A stretch of DNA of 64,000 bases from Actinomadura sp. HBU206391. GTDB taxonomy: Bacteria > Actinomycetota > Actinomycetes > Streptosporangiales > Streptosporangiaceae. The notes beneath the pieces were generated by a model. That model was not told the origin of the DNA and did not search any database. It saw only the letters and a program-made list of their open reading frames with translations. A program made the translations under genes and the position numbers. Position 1 is the first letter of the stretch, and each line of letters starts with the position of its first letter. The stretch spans positions 1 to 64,000 of the forward strand of contig NZ_JABVEB010000002.1 in the NCBI RefSeq assembly GCF_014323665.1, written 5' to 3'. Positions 15,129 through 25,315 of this stretch are shown one piece after another.

Positions 15129-15981
15129 GGAACGCGCGGCGCAGCTCGAGTACTCCGAGTTCCAGGCCGCGATGCTCGACGAGGCCAAGCGCCGCCGCAA
15201 GGCCGCCAAGATCATCGCTGTGCTCGCGCACTTCCTGGGCCGCGACCCTGGCCCCGAGGGCGACGCGTCCTCGGTGCTGGACGGGCTGATCGTCGCCGAC
15301 ATCGGGTGCTCGGCCGGGTTCATCGCCGACGAGCTGGCCTCGGCGGGCGCCCGGCGGGCGCTCGGCGTGGACATCGACGTGCCCGGGCTGCGCAAGGCGG
15401 CCGAGCGGTTCGGCGAGCGGGTGGCCTTCGTCTGCGGCGACGGCACCGCGCTGCCCTTTCCCGACCGGTCGATGGACGTCCTGGTCTTCAACCACATCTA
15501 CGAGCACGTGGTCGACCCGGATGCCGTCGTGCGGGAGATGCACCGGGTGCTCGCCGACGACGGCGTGCTGTACCTCGGCCTCGGCAACCGGCTGGGCGTG
15601 ATGGAGCCGCACTACAAGTTGCCGTTCCTTTCGTACCTACCGCCCTCGCTCGCCGACCGGTACGTCAGCATGTCCGGCCGCGCCGACCAGTACTACGAGC
15701 GCTACCGGACCAGGCGCGGGCTGCGGCGGATGCTCGGCGACTTCCACATCTGGGACTACACCTTCCCCGTGCTGGCCTCGCCGGAGCGGTTCGCCGGTGG
15801 GGAGCTGTTCGCCGGCGCCGCCGGACGGGCGGCCCAGGGCGGCCTCGCGCGGACACCGCGCGCCGCGCTGCGGGCCGTCCTGCCGGTCGTGCCGACCTAC
15901 CTGTGGATCGCCACCAAGTCGCCCCGGAGGCCTCTCGGGCCGGCGCTCCCGCAGCCCCCCGAGCCCGTACGCACCCCGTGA
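15121..15981 (+). CDS. Class I SAM-dependent methyltransferase
   Basis: GTG 15121 overlaps the end of the GT4 gene by 8 bp. Motif I is IVADIGCSAGFIADELASAG, followed by LGVDIDVPGLRKA (motif post-I) and ALPFPDRSMDVLVFNHIYEHV (motif II with the usual Asp). The approximately 286-residue protein has extra C-terminal helices and ends near the membrane-like phrase YLWIATKSPRRP. The position suggests that it methylates the same lipid-linked glycan or its sugar, but the substrate is unknown. Confidence 0.8.
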   Translation: MGKERAAQLEYSEFQAAMLDEAKRRRKAAKIIAVLAHFLGRDPGPEGDASSVLDGLIVADIGCSAGFIADELASAGARRALGVDIDVPGLRKAAERFGERVAFVCGDGTALPFPDRSMDVLVFNHIYEHVVDPDAVVREMHRVLADDGVLYLGLGNRLGVMEPHYKLPFLSYLPPSLADRYVSMSGRADQYYERYRTRRGLRRMLGDFHIWDYTFPVLASPERFAGGELFAGAAGRAAQGGLARTPRAALRAVLPVVPTYLWIATKSPRRPLGPALPQPPEPVRTP

Positions 15982-16913
15982 ACGGCACGCGGAAGAGGCT
16001 GATCCGGCTCGGGTTCCTCGTCGTCGCCCTGGGATTCGGGGTCTGGGCGATCGCGGGCCGGTGGTCGGAGGTGGCCGACGGCTTCGCCAGGCTGTCCTGG
16101 CCGCTCCTGGCGGGCTCCCTCGTCGCCGTGCTGGCCTCGCTGACGGCGGGCATGCTGATGTGGCGGGCGCTGCTGGCCGATCTCGGCTCGTCGCTCCCGT
16201 TCGCCGACGCGGCCAAGGTGTTCTTCGTGGGGCAGCTCGGCAAGTACATCCCCGGCTCGCTCTGGCCCGTGCTCGCGCAGATGGAGATGGGTAAGGATCT
16301 CGGCGTCCCGCGCTCCCGCAGCGCCGCCGCGTTCTTCCTGACCTATCCGATCTATCTGGCCAGTGGTCTGTCGGTGGCCGTCGTCACCCTGCCCGCGTTC
16401 GCGGGTGACTCGGTGGCGCGCTACGCGTGGCTGCTCCTGCTGTTGCCGGTCCTGGTCGTGGGACTGCACCCCCGCGTCGTCAACGCCGTGCTCGGATTCG
16501 GGCTCAGGCTGCTCAAGCGGCCGCCCCTGGAGCGCCCGCTGACCCGGCGCGGCGTGCTGACCTCCGTGGGGTGGGCGTTCGCGGGCTGGGCCGCGTACGG
16601 CGTGCACCTGGCGCTGATCGTGGCCGGGCTGGGCGCGACCGGGGCCAAGGCCATGACCCTGTCGTTCGGGGCGTTCGCGCTCGCCTGGTGCCTGGGGTTC
16701 ATCGTGGTCGTCGCCCCGGCGGGGGCCGGGGTGCGCGAGGTCGCCATGGTGGCGGCACTGGCGCCGGTTCTCGACGGAGGGACGGCGATCGCGGCGGCGC
16801 TGTGCTCGCGGATCGTCGTGTCGGTGGGAGATCTCGTCTGCGCCGGGCTCGCCGGCCTGGCCGCCCGCCATGCGAAGGTCGCTCCGGTGGAGACCGGCGG
16901 GGCGCGAAAGTGA
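15978..16913 (+). CDS. Lysylphosphatidylglycerol-synthase/flippase-like membrane protein (UPF0104/AglD type)
   Basis: GTG 15978 overlaps the methyltransferase stop (GTGA). The 311-residue protein has about eight membrane helices. The signature motifs of the LPG_synthase_TM family are present: FVGQLGKYIPGSLWPVLAQM and, near the end, FIVVVAPAGAGVREVAM. Family members act as lipid or lipid-linked-sugar translocases or synthases. Here, coupled to glycosyltransferases, moving a lipid-linked glycan across the membrane is the best guess. A second member lies just downstream on the opposite strand. Confidence 0.8.
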   Translation: MNGTRKRLIRLGFLVVALGFGVWAIAGRWSEVADGFARLSWPLLAGSLVAVLASLTAGMLMWRALLADLGSSLPFADAAKVFFVGQLGKYIPGSLWPVLAQMEMGKDLGVPRSRSAAAFFLTYPIYLASGLSVAVVTLPAFAGDSVARYAWLLLLLPVLVVGLHPRVVNAVLGFGLRLLKRPPLERPLTRRGVLTSVGWAFAGWAAYGVHLALIVAGLGATGAKAMTLSFGAFALAWCLGFIVVVAPAGAGVREVAMVAALAPVLDGGTAIAAALCSRIVVSVGDLVCAGLAGLAARHAKVAPVETGGARK

Positions 16914-16922
16914 TCGGCCGGT

Positions 16923-17870
16923 TCAGCCGGCCGGGCCGGTCGGGGCCGCGCCGCCGGCCCGCACGGAGCCGGCTCGCGGTGCCGTACGCCTGAGAGCGAC
17001 GGCCACCGCCGCCCAGAGAAGGTCGGCGACGGTCAGCACGACCCGCGAGGCCAGGGCCACCACGAGCGGACCCCCGCCCGGCAGACCGGGAGCGAGCGCG
17101 ATCACGAGGGCGGCCTCGCGGGCGCCGAGCCCGCCGGGCGCGATGACGACGAGGAAGCCGGCCGTGAAGGCGAGCGCGTAGGCCCCGGTGGACAGGAAGA
17201 ACCCGGCGTCGCCCAGCGAGCGGGTCAGCAGCCAGGCGTGCGCGCCGAACAGGCACCAGGCGAGCAGGCTCCAGCCGGCCGCCCGCGCCATCGCGCCGAG
17301 GGGGACGGCCCCGGTCACCGGCGGCCGCCGGGCGAAGGCCAGCGTGCGGTCGAGCAGGGCGACGATCACGCGCGGATGCAGGCACGCCGCCAGGGCCGGC
17401 GCGAGGAGCAGCAGCCACCAGTAGCGCCTCGTCGCCTCGGCCGAGGTCAGGGGCAGCGTCACGGCCGCCACGGCGCAGCCGGTCGCGATCGTGACGGCCA
17501 TGGCCAGCAGCGTGGCGCCCGCCCCGTGGCGCCGGGGGACGTCGTGCTCGCGGGCCAGCTCGACCTGGCCGACCAGTGCCCACACCGAACCGGGGACGTA
17601 CTTGCCGAGCTGGGCGAGGAACATCACCCGGATCGCGGCCGGCACGGGCAGCGGTGAGCCCAGGCCGGCCAGCAGCGCACGCCACGCCAGCATCGAGGCG
17701 CCCAGCCCGGCGAGACCGGCGCCCAGCGCGCCGGTGACCGTCCACGCCGACAGCCGGGCCAGCGCGTGGCCGATCTCGGCCCACCGGGAGACCAGCCCGT
17801 ACGCGCATAACGCCAGCGCGACGAGGACGAACGCCGCGCGCGCCAGGCGGCTCGATGACCAGGAAATCAT
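16923..17870 (-). CDS. Second LPG-synthase/flippase-like membrane protein
   Basis: ATG 17870 (MISWSSSRLARAAF) is used; the frame extends to 17966 but that part is not like a membrane N-terminus. It has the same family marks as the preceding gene: FLAQLGKYVPGSVWALVGQV and FLVVIAPGGLGAREAALV. It converges with that gene, the two stops being 9 bp apart, and runs divergently from the methyltransferase at 17947. The pair are moderately similar paralogues, so they may serve two different glycolipids. Confidence 0.8.
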   Translation of the reverse strand: MISWSSSRLARAAFVLVALALCAYGLVSRWAEIGHALARLSAWTVTGALGAGLAGLGASMLAWRALLAGLGSPLPVPAAIRVMFLAQLGKYVPGSVWALVGQVELAREHDVPRRHGAGATLLAMAVTIATGCAVAAVTLPLTSAEATRRYWWLLLLAPALAACLHPRVIVALLDRTLAFARRPPVTGAVPLGAMARAAGWSLLAWCLFGAHAWLLTRSLGDAGFFLSTGAYALAFTAGFLVVIAPGGLGAREAALVIALAPGLPGGGPLVVALASRVVLTVADLLWAAVAVALRRTAPRAGSVRAGGAAPTGPAG

Positions 17871-17946
17871 CAACTCAGAGTAGGGGCTCGGGCACAGCCG
17901 CGCGGCGAGCGCGCGCTCGGGCCGCCGGAGCCGCCAGATCTGGAGC

Positions 17947-18654
17947 GTGAAGCTGAGCGATGCCAAGGCGTTTCTGGGACATCAGGTGCACGTATGCCGC
18001 TACCGAGAGGCGGGCACCCTGCTCCGCTGGATGGGCGAGGACCTGCGCGGCAAGCGGGTCCTCGACGTGGCCGGCGGCGACGGTTACTGGGCGGGACGGG
18101 CCGCCAAGCGCGGTGCCGAGGCGGTCTCGATCGACCTCGCCCGACGCAAGATGTTGTACGGCCGGACGCTGACCCACGCGCCGCCGCTCATCGAGTCCGA
18201 CGCGCTGACGCTGCCCTTCGCCGACGCCGCCTTCGACGCGGTCCTGTCGGTCTGCGCGATCGAGCACTTCGACGACGGCGGCCGGTCGCTGGACGAGATG
18301 GGCAGGGTGCTCAAGCCGGGCGGCGAGATCCTCATGTCCGCCGACGTGCTGAGCCGAGCCGACGAGTGGCCGAAGCTGCGCGACGCGCACCGGTCCAAGT
18401 ACTCCGTGAAGCACACCTACACGCACGAGAGCCTCGGCGAACTGCTCGGCGACCGTGGTCTCGACCTGGTCGACCACTCCTACCAGTTCCGCGGCAGGGC
18501 GGCCGAGCGGCTCTACCTCTCGCTGTCCGCCTACGGCGGCAGGATCGGGTTCAACGCGGCCGCGCCGCTCACTCCGCTGGTCGCGCTGGCCGACCGGCGG
18601 GCGCCCAACGAGCGGGGCAGCATTGTCTTGATCCGCGCGCGGAGGCGTTTCTGA
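17947..18654 (+). CDS. SAM-dependent methyltransferase (Methyltransf_11 type)
   Basis: GTG 17947 gives 235 residues. VLDVAGGDGYWAGRAAKRG is motif I, VSIDLARRKM the adenosine-binding acid, and LPFADAAFDAVLSVCAIEHF motifs II and III. MGRVLKPGGEILMSADVL completes the fold. The protein lacks extra domains. It stands between a flippase-like gene and a GT4 gene, so a glycan or lipid carrier substrate is likely but not shown. Confidence 0.8.
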   Translation: MKLSDAKAFLGHQVHVCRYREAGTLLRWMGEDLRGKRVLDVAGGDGYWAGRAAKRGAEAVSIDLARRKMLYGRTLTHAPPLIESDALTLPFADAAFDAVLSVCAIEHFDDGGRSLDEMGRVLKPGGEILMSADVLSRADEWPKLRDAHRSKYSVKHTYTHESLGELLGDRGLDLVDHSYQFRGRAAERLYLSLSAYGGRIGFNAAAPLTPLVALADRRAPNERGSIVLIRARRRF

Positions 18655-18730
18655 CCCCACAAAACTGGCGACCGGCGTAGGCTGCCGGATTGGGGAGTGA
18701 TCCCCCACCGACCGAGCCTTGGGGAGGATC

Positions 18731-19858
18731 GTGGCGCTTGGGGTTCTCGTGGACGCCACTGTCGTGCACGCCGATCGTGGGGCGCTCGGCCGTTACGTCG
18801 ACGGTCTGGTCGTCGCCCTCTGCGCCGCCGGTGCCGATCTCACCGTCGCCTGCCAGCGGTCCGACGAGGAGCGGTACGGGCGGCTCGTACCCCCGGCCCG
18901 GGTGGTCGCGGGCCCGCCCGCGATAGTGCATCGGGCGACGCGGCTGGCCTGGGAGCAGACCGGCCTGCCCCGCATCGCCGCGCAGGTGGGCGCCGACGTG
19001 ATCCACCTGCCCTACTACTCGATGCCGATCCAGGCGGGCCGGCCCACGGTCGTCACCATCCACGACGCCGCGTTCTTCACCGAGCCCGAGGCGCACAACC
19101 CGGTGCAGTCCACCTACATCAAGTCGGCCACCCGTACGGCGTGCCGCCGCGCCACCCGGCTGATCGTGCCGTCCAAGGCGACACGAGACGATCTCGTACG
19201 GCTGCTCGGCGCCGACCCGACCCGGATGGACGTGGCCTATCACGGCGTCGACCATGACGCCTTCCACCGGCCGAGCGAGGACGAACGGCGGCGGCTGTCC
19301 GACCGGCTCGGCTTGCGCGGCCGCCCGTACATCGCCTTCCTCGGAGCCCTCGAACCCCGCAAGAACGTGCCGAACCTCATCCGCGGCTGGGTCCAGGCGG
19401 TGACGCGGCAGCCCGACCCGCCCGTGCTGGTCCTCGCCGGCAGCGGCGGCTGGGACGACGAGGTCGACAGCGCGATGGCGACGGTGCCACTGGAACTACA
19501 GGTGATCCGGCCCGGTTATCTGCGGTCGTCGTCACTGCCCGGGTTCTTCGGCGGCGCCCTCGTGGTGGCGCTGCCGAGCCGCGGCGAGGGGTTCGGGCTG
19601 CCGGTCCTCGAGGCCATGGCATGCGGCGCGCCGGTGCTGACCACGCGGCGCGCCTCGCTCCCCGAGGTCGGCGGCGACGCGGTCGCCTACACCGAGCCCG
19701 ACGCCGCCGGCATCGGCACGGCGCTGCGGGAGCTGATCGACGACGGGGCGCAGCGCAAGACCCTGGCCGACGCCGCCTACGCGCGCTCTCAGGAGTTCAC
19801 GTGGGCGACCTCGGCGGAGGCCCATCTGGCCGCCTACCAGCGGGCCGTCGAACAGTAG
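18731..19858 (+). CDS. Family 4 glycosyltransferase (mannosyltransferase-like)
   Basis: GTG 18731 follows GGGGAGG by four bases; an in-frame TTG at 18719 lies before that site and is less likely. The 375-residue protein shows the GT4 pattern: VVTIHDAAFFTEPEAHNPVQ, MDVAYHGVDHDAF, IAFLGALEPRKNVPNLI and the nucleotide-sugar site EGFGLPVLEAMACGAPVL with the E-x7-E motif. Such enzymes commonly use GDP-mannose or UDP sugars. It ends the glycan cluster. The next 230 bp hold no clear gene. Confidence 0.85.
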   Translation: MALGVLVDATVVHADRGALGRYVDGLVVALCAAGADLTVACQRSDEERYGRLVPPARVVAGPPAIVHRATRLAWEQTGLPRIAAQVGADVIHLPYYSMPIQAGRPTVVTIHDAAFFTEPEAHNPVQSTYIKSATRTACRRATRLIVPSKATRDDLVRLLGADPTRMDVAYHGVDHDAFHRPSEDERRRLSDRLGLRGRPYIAFLGALEPRKNVPNLIRGWVQAVTRQPDPPVLVLAGSGGWDDEVDSAMATVPLELQVIRPGYLRSSSLPGFFGGALVVALPSRGEGFGLPVLEAMACGAPVLTTRRASLPEVGGDAVAYTEPDAAGIGTALRELIDDGAQRKTLADAAYARSQEFTWATSAEAHLAAYQRAVEQ

Positions 19859-20091
19859 CTTCGAGCAGGACCTCGGGCGGCGCCCGAGACGCGCAACCGT
19901 TCAGCGCTGCTTATCAATTCGGTCCACAACTTCTCGCTGGACCTGAACGGTCGGAAGGCGCACACTGAATATGCGAGCGAGGAAAGGGCCCGATCGGGCC
20001 ACCTGACCTCGGTGTCGCCCCGCGGGAACGTCCCGGGCCGTGGCCACGGCCCACGGCCTAGACCGTCACTTCGACCGGCAAGGACCCTCCC

Positions 20092-20319
20092 ATGTCATTC
20101 ATGCTCGCTCTCTTCGTCGTGCTCGCCGCACTGGCCCCGATCTTCGGCGCCGACAGCCGAGACGGCCTCGACTGGACCTCCGGCAACTTCTGGCTCCGCC
20201 GCCGTTCGGGCCGCCGATCCTCGGGCGCATCCGCCGTCAGAACGAGCGGTAGTCACGAATCGACATCCGCGGACCCCGCCTCGGCGGCCGCGTGCCGTAC
20301 AGCTCCAGTAGCCGGGTGA
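20092..20319 (+). CDS. Possible small membrane protein
   Basis: ATG 20092 follows GGCAAGGACC and begins MSFMLALFVVLAALAPIFGA, a single membrane helix, then DSRDGLDWTSGNFWLRRRS. Short actinobacterial proteins with an FGADSRDG motif after one helix exist to my knowledge, which supports the first 40 residues. The last 27 residues overlap the end of the opposite-strand glycosylase gene and look like non-coding readthrough. Function unknown. Confidence 0.4.
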   Translation: MSFMLALFVVLAALAPIFGADSRDGLDWTSGNFWLRRRSGRRSSGASAVRTSGSHESTSADPASAAACRTAPVAG

Positions 20320-21130
20320 CCCGGTAACGGTGCCCCGCATACGGTTCCAGCAGCTCCAGCATCCCGGCGTCGTCCACCTTGCGGCCGGCCAGCGACCAGC
20401 CCACCAGCGCGGGCAGGTTGTAGTCGCCGACCGAGACGGCGTCGGGATCGCCGACCGCCCGCTGCCGGATCTCGGCAGCGGTCCACACCCCGATGCCCGG
20501 CAGCGAGCGCAGGCGCCCCTCGCCCGCGTCCTCCTCGAGGCGTGACGCCACCCGGGCCGCGTTCATGATGGTGCGAGCCCGTACGGCCTCGGCGCCCGAC
20601 CGGTGCCACTCCCACGAAGGGATGCGGGCCCACACGGCGGGCGGCGGTGGCACCCTCATGCCGGGTGCGCTCGGCGGGCCCGGTGCGGGATCGCCGAAGC
20701 GCCACAGCAGATGGCGCCATGCCCGCCATGCCTCGGCCCCCACCACCTTCTGTTCGAGTACCGCCGGCACGAGGGCCTCGAAGACCCGCCGGGTGCGGCC
20801 GATCCGCAGGCCGGTCCGCCCGTCCGTCGCGTCCCGTAGGGCCGGATGGGCGGGTGCGAAGGAGCCCGGGTCGTCCTCGGCGCCGAGCAGCTCCGGCACT
20901 CCGTCGAGCAGCCATTCCGCTCCCTGGCCCCAGGCGGCCGCCTCGATCACCCCGAGGTCCGGGCGCGCGCTGAGCCGCAGCGTGCCCGGGCCGTCGGGGC
21001 TCATGACGGCCCGCCAGACCGCACCGTCCGGCGTGATGCGGAACGCGGGGTCGCCCGAGCCGCGCCGGTGCGGTGACAGCGTCAGCCGGATGTCGACCGG
21101 CCACGGCGGCCGCCATTCCCTCGAGAGCAT
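20237..21130 (-). CDS. DNA-3-methyladenine glycosylase-like protein (HhH-GPD)
   Basis: ATG 21130 ([16 protein letters not shown]) is used because upstream codons fall in a tandem repeat. The 297-residue protein has an AlkA-type plan: an N-terminal strand domain, then [20 protein letters not shown], then the helix-hairpin-helix [32 protein letters not shown] follows with the catalytic Asp of the GPD loop. It would remove alkylated bases from DNA. It is divergent from fbiC and not obviously part of that pathway. Confidence 0.85.
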   Translation of the reverse strand: MLSREWRPPWPVDIRLTLSPHRRGSGDPAFRITPDGAVWRAVMSPDGPGTLRLSARPDLGVIEAAAWGQGAEWLLDGVPELLGAEDDPGSFAPAHPALRDATDGRTGLRIGRTRRVFEALVPAVLEQKVVGAEAWRAWRHLLWRFGDPAPGPPSAPGMRVPPPPAVWARIPSWEWHRSGAEAVRARTIMNAARVASRLEEDAGEGRLRSLPGIGVWTAAEIRQRAVGDPDAVSVGDYNLPALVGWSLAGRKVDDAGMLELLEPYAGHRYRVTRLLELYGTRPPRRGPRMSIRDYRSF

Positions 21131-21157
21131 GCGTTCAGTGTGCCGCCGGCGGGCCGA

Positions 21158-21196
21158 TGCCGTGGACAGGTGCCGTGGACAGGTGCCGTGGACAGG
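21158..21196. repeat. Three tandem copies of a 13-bp unit
   Basis: TGCCGTGGACAGG occurs three times without a break in the divergent region between the glycosylase gene and fbiC. Further GGCATGG-type repeats follow up to 21220. Thirteen-base spacing does not suit a regular operator array, and a slippage product is likely. Confidence 0.9.
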
Positions 21197-21283
21197 CGGC
21201 ATGGCCATGGCGGCATGGTCAAGGCGGCGTGGTCGGGTGCCCTGCCGGGAATAGATCCACTACCTGCGGCGTATGGTTCCGAC

Positions 21284-23926
21284 ATGAGCGATCTCGCCGA
21301 GAACTCCCGGTCGAATCCCACGTCGGCGACCGCACTTCCGTCGGCGAACGCCCTGCGGCGGGCGCTCGCCCGGGCCCGGGACGGAAAGACCCTGGACCTC
21401 TCCGAGGCCACGACGTTGCTGCACGCCCGCGGTGAGCAGCTCGACACGCTGCTGGAACACGCCTCCCGCACCCGGGACGCCGGACTGGAGGCGGCCGGGC
21501 GGCCGGGTGTCATCACCTACAGCCGCAAGGTCTTCATCCCGTTGACGCGGCTGTGCCGGGACCGCTGTGGCTACTGCACCTTCGCCACGGTGCCGCACCG
21601 CGTCGAGGCCCCTTATCTCAGCCCCGACGAGGTGCTCGAGATCGCGCGCCAGGGCGCCGCCATGGGCTGCAAGGAGGCGCTGTTCACCCTCGGCGACCGG
21701 CCCGAGGACCGCTGGAGCGCGGCCCGCGAGTGGCTGGACGCGGGCGGCTACGACGACACGCTGTCCTACGTGCGGGCCATGGCCATCCGGGTGCTGGAGG
21801 AGACCGGCCTGCTGCCGCACCTCAACCCCGGCGTGCTGAGCTGGCGCGACTTCCAGCGGCTCAAGCCGGTGGCCCCCTCGATGGGGATGATGCTGGAGAC
21901 CACCGCGACGCGGCTGTTCACCGAGAAGGGCGGCCCGCACTTCGGCTCGCCGGACAAGGACCCGGCCGTACGGCTGCGGGTGCTCGAGGACGCGGGCCGC
22001 TGCAACGTGCCGTTCACCACCGGCATCCTCATCGGCATCGGCGAGACGGTCGAGGAGCGTGCCGACGCCCTGTTCGCGATCCGCCGCACCATGCGGGAGT
22101 ACGGCGCGATCCAGGAGGTCATCGTCCAGAACTTCCGCGCCAAGCCCGACACGAAGATGCGCGACACCCCGGACGCCGAGCTCGAGGAGCTCGCCGCGAC
22201 CATCGCCGTCGCCAGGCTGGTGCTCGGCCCCAAGGCACGGATCCAGGCGCCGCCGAACCTGGTCGACTCACAGTACGAACTGATGCTGCGGGCCGGGATC
22301 GACGACTGGGGCGGGGTCTCCCCGCTCACCCCCGACCACGTGAACCCCGAGCGACCCTGGCCGCAGATCGACGATCTGGCCGGCCGCACCGCGGCCGCGG
22401 GGTTCACGCTGCGCGAGCGCCTGACCATCTATCCCGAGTACGTCCGGCGCGGCGAGCCCTGGCTCGACCCCCGGCTGTCGGCTCATGTCGCCGCGCTCGC
22501 CGACGAGCGAGGGCTGGCGCGCGAGGAGGCACGACCCGAAGGGCTGCCCTGGCAGGAGCCGGACGGAGGCTTTCTGGAGTCCAGCGGCCGCACGGATCTG
22601 CACGTCGAGATCGACACCACCGGCCGCACCGGCGACCGGCGCGACGACTTCGACGAGGTCTACGGAGACTGGGAGGCCCTCCGCGCCCGGCTCCCCGGCG
22701 CCTCGGAGCCGGCCCCCCACGACGGTCGTGATCTCGCGGCTGCCCGCGGGGGAGCGGTACGCCGCTTCGACGGCGACGTGCGAGCGGCGCTGGCGAGCGC
22801 CGAGCGCGACCCCGGGGCGATCTCCGACGACGAGGCCCTGGCCCTGCTGCACGCGGAGGGACCGGAGCTCGACGCGGTCGCGCGGCTCGCCGACGACCTG
22901 CGCAGGGACGCGGTCGGCGACGAGGTGACCTACGTCGTCACCCGCAACATCAACTTCACCAACGTCTGTTACACCGGCTGCCGGTTCTGCGCCTTCGCGC
23001 AGCGCCGCACCGATGCGGACGCGTACACGCTGTCCATGCGGCAGGTCGGAGACCGGGCCGAGGAGGCATGGGCGGCGGGCGCCACCGAGATCTGCATGCA
23101 GGGCGGCATCCACCCGGATCTTCCTGGTACGGCGTACTTCGATCTCGCGCGTGAGGTCAAGCGCCGCGCGCCTGAGATCCACCTGCACTCCTACAGCCCG
23201 ATGGAGGTCGTCAACGGCGCCAGCCGCAGCGACCTGTCCATCGGGGAGTGGCTGACGGCGGCGAAGGAGGCGGGCGTGGACTCACTGCCGGGCACCGCCG
23301 CGGAGATCCTCGACGACGACGTGCGATGGGTGCTCACCAAGGGCAAGCTGCCCACCGAGCAGTGGGTCGAGGTCGTCACCACCGCGCACGGGCTCGGCAT
23401 CCCGACGACGTCGACGATGATGTACGGCCACGTCGACACCCCGGCGCACTGGGTCGGGCATCTCAGGCTGCTACGCGGCATCCAGGAGCGCACCGGGGGA
23501 TTCACCGAGTTCGTGCTGCTGCCGTTCGTCCACCACAACTCGCCGATCTATCTGGCCGGGCTGGCCCGCCCAGGCCCGACGGCGCGGGAGAACCGGGCCG
23601 TGCACGCGCTCGCGCGCATCCTGCTGCACGGTGCCATCGACAACATTCAGTGCTCATGGGTGAAGCTCGCCGACGAACTCTGCGCCCAGGTGCTCCAGGG
23701 CGGCGTCAACGACCTCGGGGGCACGCTGATGGAAGAGACGATCAGCCGGATGGCGGGCTCGGAGAACGGTTCGTTCAAGACGATGAGCTCGCTGGAGGAG
23801 CTCGCCGCGCGGGCCGGCCGGCCGGCCCGGCAGCGCACCACCACGTACGGCGAGGTGCCGCAGGAGCGGATCGAAGCGGCACGGCGCACCGACGGCGTCG
23901 GCCACTTCCTCCCGCTCGTCACCTGA
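21284..23926 (+). CDS. fbiC: 7,8-didemethyl-8-hydroxy-5-deazariboflavin (FO) synthase, fused CofG-CofH
   Basis: ATG 21284 ([12 protein letters not shown]) gives 880 residues. FbiC makes the deazaflavin FO from tyrosine and a pyrimidine ribitylamine, the chromophore step of coenzyme F420. The CofG half has the radical-SAM cluster motif CRDRCGYC at about residue 93 and ends near 400. The CofH half has CYTGCRFC at about residue 564, followed by [14 protein letters not shown]. Both CxxxCxxC sites are intact, so both halves should be active. The fused form is normal in actinobacteria. fbiB and fbiA follow on the opposite strand. Confidence 0.95.
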   Translation: MSDLAENSRSNPTSATALPSANALRRALARARDGKTLDLSEATTLLHARGEQLDTLLEHASRTRDAGLEAAGRPGVITYSRKVFIPLTRLCRDRCGYCTFATVPHRVEAPYLSPDEVLEIARQGAAMGCKEALFTLGDRPEDRWSAAREWLDAGGYDDTLSYVRAMAIRVLEETGLLPHLNPGVLSWRDFQRLKPVAPSMGMMLETTATRLFTEKGGPHFGSPDKDPAVRLRVLEDAGRCNVPFTTGILIGIGETVEERADALFAIRRTMREYGAIQEVIVQNFRAKPDTKMRDTPDAELEELAATIAVARLVLGPKARIQAPPNLVDSQYELMLRAGIDDWGGVSPLTPDHVNPERPWPQIDDLAGRTAAAGFTLRERLTIYPEYVRRGEPWLDPRLSAHVAALADERGLAREEARPEGLPWQEPDGGFLESSGRTDLHVEIDTTGRTGDRRDDFDEVYGDWEALRARLPGASEPAPHDGRDLAAARGGAVRRFDGDVRAALASAERDPGAISDDEALALLHAEGPELDAVARLADDLRRDAVGDEVTYVVTRNINFTNVCYTGCRFCAFAQRRTDADAYTLSMRQVGDRAEEAWAAGATEICMQGGIHPDLPGTAYFDLAREVKRRAPEIHLHSYSPMEVVNGASRSDLSIGEWLTAAKEAGVDSLPGTAAEILDDDVRWVLTKGKLPTEQWVEVVTTAHGLGIPTTSTMMYGHVDTPAHWVGHLRLLRGIQERTGGFTEFVLLPFVHHNSPIYLAGLARPGPTARENRAVHALARILLHGAIDNIQCSWVKLADELCAQVLQGGVNDLGGTLMEETISRMAGSENGSFKTMSSLEELAARAGRPARQRTTTYGEVPQERIEAARRTDGVGHFLPLVT

Positions 23927-23935
23927 CCCCGCTCG

Positions 23936-25315
23936 TCACCTGACCTCGATGAAGGCGTCGGGTTCGCGCGGTGGGCGCTCGCGGGGCGGGGCGGCCGCGT
24001 GGCCGACGCCGACCGCGCCCATCGGGTCCCACGCCTCCGGCAGGTCGAGGGCCTCCCGTACGACGTCGGCGCAGAACATCGTGCTCGACACCCAGCAGGA
24101 GCCCAGCCCTTCGACAGCGAGCGCGACGAGCAGGTTCTGCACCCCGGCGCCCATGGACACGAGGAACATCTCCCGCTCGGCGCGCGCCCGTCGCGCGTCC
24201 GGGTAGGCGTGCGAGCCCTCGGTCACCAGACATGGGACGACCAGATACGGCGCTCGCCGCAGTACCTCGCCGCGCTTCACCCGCCGTGCGATCGATTCCT
24301 CGGAGAACCCGTCCCGGCGCAGGTCGGCGATCCAGGCATCGCGCATCGCATCGAGCAGGTCGTTCCTCGCCGAGGCCGACTCCAGCAGGACGAACCGCCA
24401 TGGCGTGGTGTGGTGCGGCGCGGGTGCCGTGATGGCCGCCGCCACCGCCCGCCGTACGGCGCCCGGGTCGACCGGGTCGGCGGTGAACTCCCGCACCGTC
24501 CGCCGAGCGTGAATCACTTCGGCCGAGCCGTACCGGAACATGTCGTCGGCAGCGGGCCGGACGAGCGCGCGGGCACCCGGCCCGGGCTCCTCTGTCACGA
24601 GGTGGCCCAGGCCGCGCACGACGCCGACCGGTACGTCGGACAGCTTGCCCTTGACCAGTTCGGCCGCGGCGGCGATCTCGTCGGCGGTCGCGGTGATCGT
24701 GGCGTCGAGGCGATTGCCGAAGGAGTCGGTGCGACCGCGCAGGTCGTCGAGCGGCCGTACCCCGGCGATGCCGATGGCGGCGTCGACGAGGCCCATCCGC
24801 CAGGGTCGGCCGAGCGTGTCGGAGACGATGACGCCGACGTTCACGCCGAGCCGGTCGCTCAGCCCCGCGCGCAGTCGCCGTGCGGAGGCGTCGGAGTCCT
24901 CGGGCAGCAGCAGCACGGTGCCGGGCACGGTGTTGGACGCGTCGACGCCGGCGGCGGCGAGGACCAGCCCATGCCGGGTCTCGACGATCCGGGTCTCGCC
25001 GCCCGGGTGGGTGCGACGCGCGACGACTCGCACCGTCTCGGCGTCGATGGCCTTCTCGCGGTCGTCGGCCTGGAGGAGGCGCCCCTCGGCCTTACTGACG
25101 ATTTTCGAGGTCACCACGACGACGTCGCCGTCGCGCAGCGCTCCGCCGGCGGCCACGGGCTCACCGGGCGCCGGCGGCGAGGACGGCAGGGCGGCGGCGA
25201 TGAGCGCGGCGAGATCGTCGCCCGCGCCGACCTCCGGAAGGCCGGGCACTCCGAAGATTTCCAAATGTCTGGTCAACGGCCGTGTCTCCTCGAATGAGAA
25301 ACGCACCGGGGTCAC
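23936..25315 (-). CDS. fbiB: Coenzyme F420:L-glutamate ligase / dehydro-F420-0 reductase
   Basis: GTG 25315 overlaps the fbiA stop (GTGA on the minus strand), so the two are co-translated. The 459-residue protein has the CofE-like ligase domain first (about 18-245): [53 protein letters not shown]. The nitroreductase-like FMN domain (about 265-459) starts [18 protein letters not shown]. Together they add the gamma-linked glutamate tail and reduce the dehydro form of F420-0. The two-domain layout is that of mycobacterial FbiB. A longer frame running on to 26410 is only readthrough opposite fbiA. Confidence 0.95.
   Translation of the reverse strand: MTPVRFSFEETRPLTRHLEIFGVPGLPEVGAGDDLAALIAAALPSSPPAPGEPVAAGGALRDGDVVVVTSKIVSKAEGRLLQADDREKAIDAETVRVVARRTHPGGETRIVETRHGLVLAAAGVDASNTVPGTVLLLPEDSDASARRLRAGLSDRLGVNVGVIVSDTLGRPWRMGLVDAAIGIAGVRPLDDLRGRTDSFGNRLDATITATADEIAAAAELVKGKLSDVPVGVVRGLGHLVTEEPGPGARALVRPAADDMFRYGSAEVIHARRTVREFTADPVDPGAVRRAVAAAITAPAPHHTTPWRFVLLESASARNDLLDAMRDAWIADLRRDGFSEESIARRVKRGEVLRRAPYLVVPCLVTEGSHAYPDARRARAEREMFLVSMGAGVQNLLVALAVEGLGSCWVSSTMFCADVVREALDLPEAWDPMGAVGVGHAAAPPRERPPREPDAFIEVR

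Noticed and set aside
15306-16913. A 535-residue frame joining the methyltransferase region to the flippase-like protein
   Set aside because: Only the part from GTG 15978 is coding. The earlier part is an out-of-frame shadow of the methyltransferase, so no fusion is claimed.
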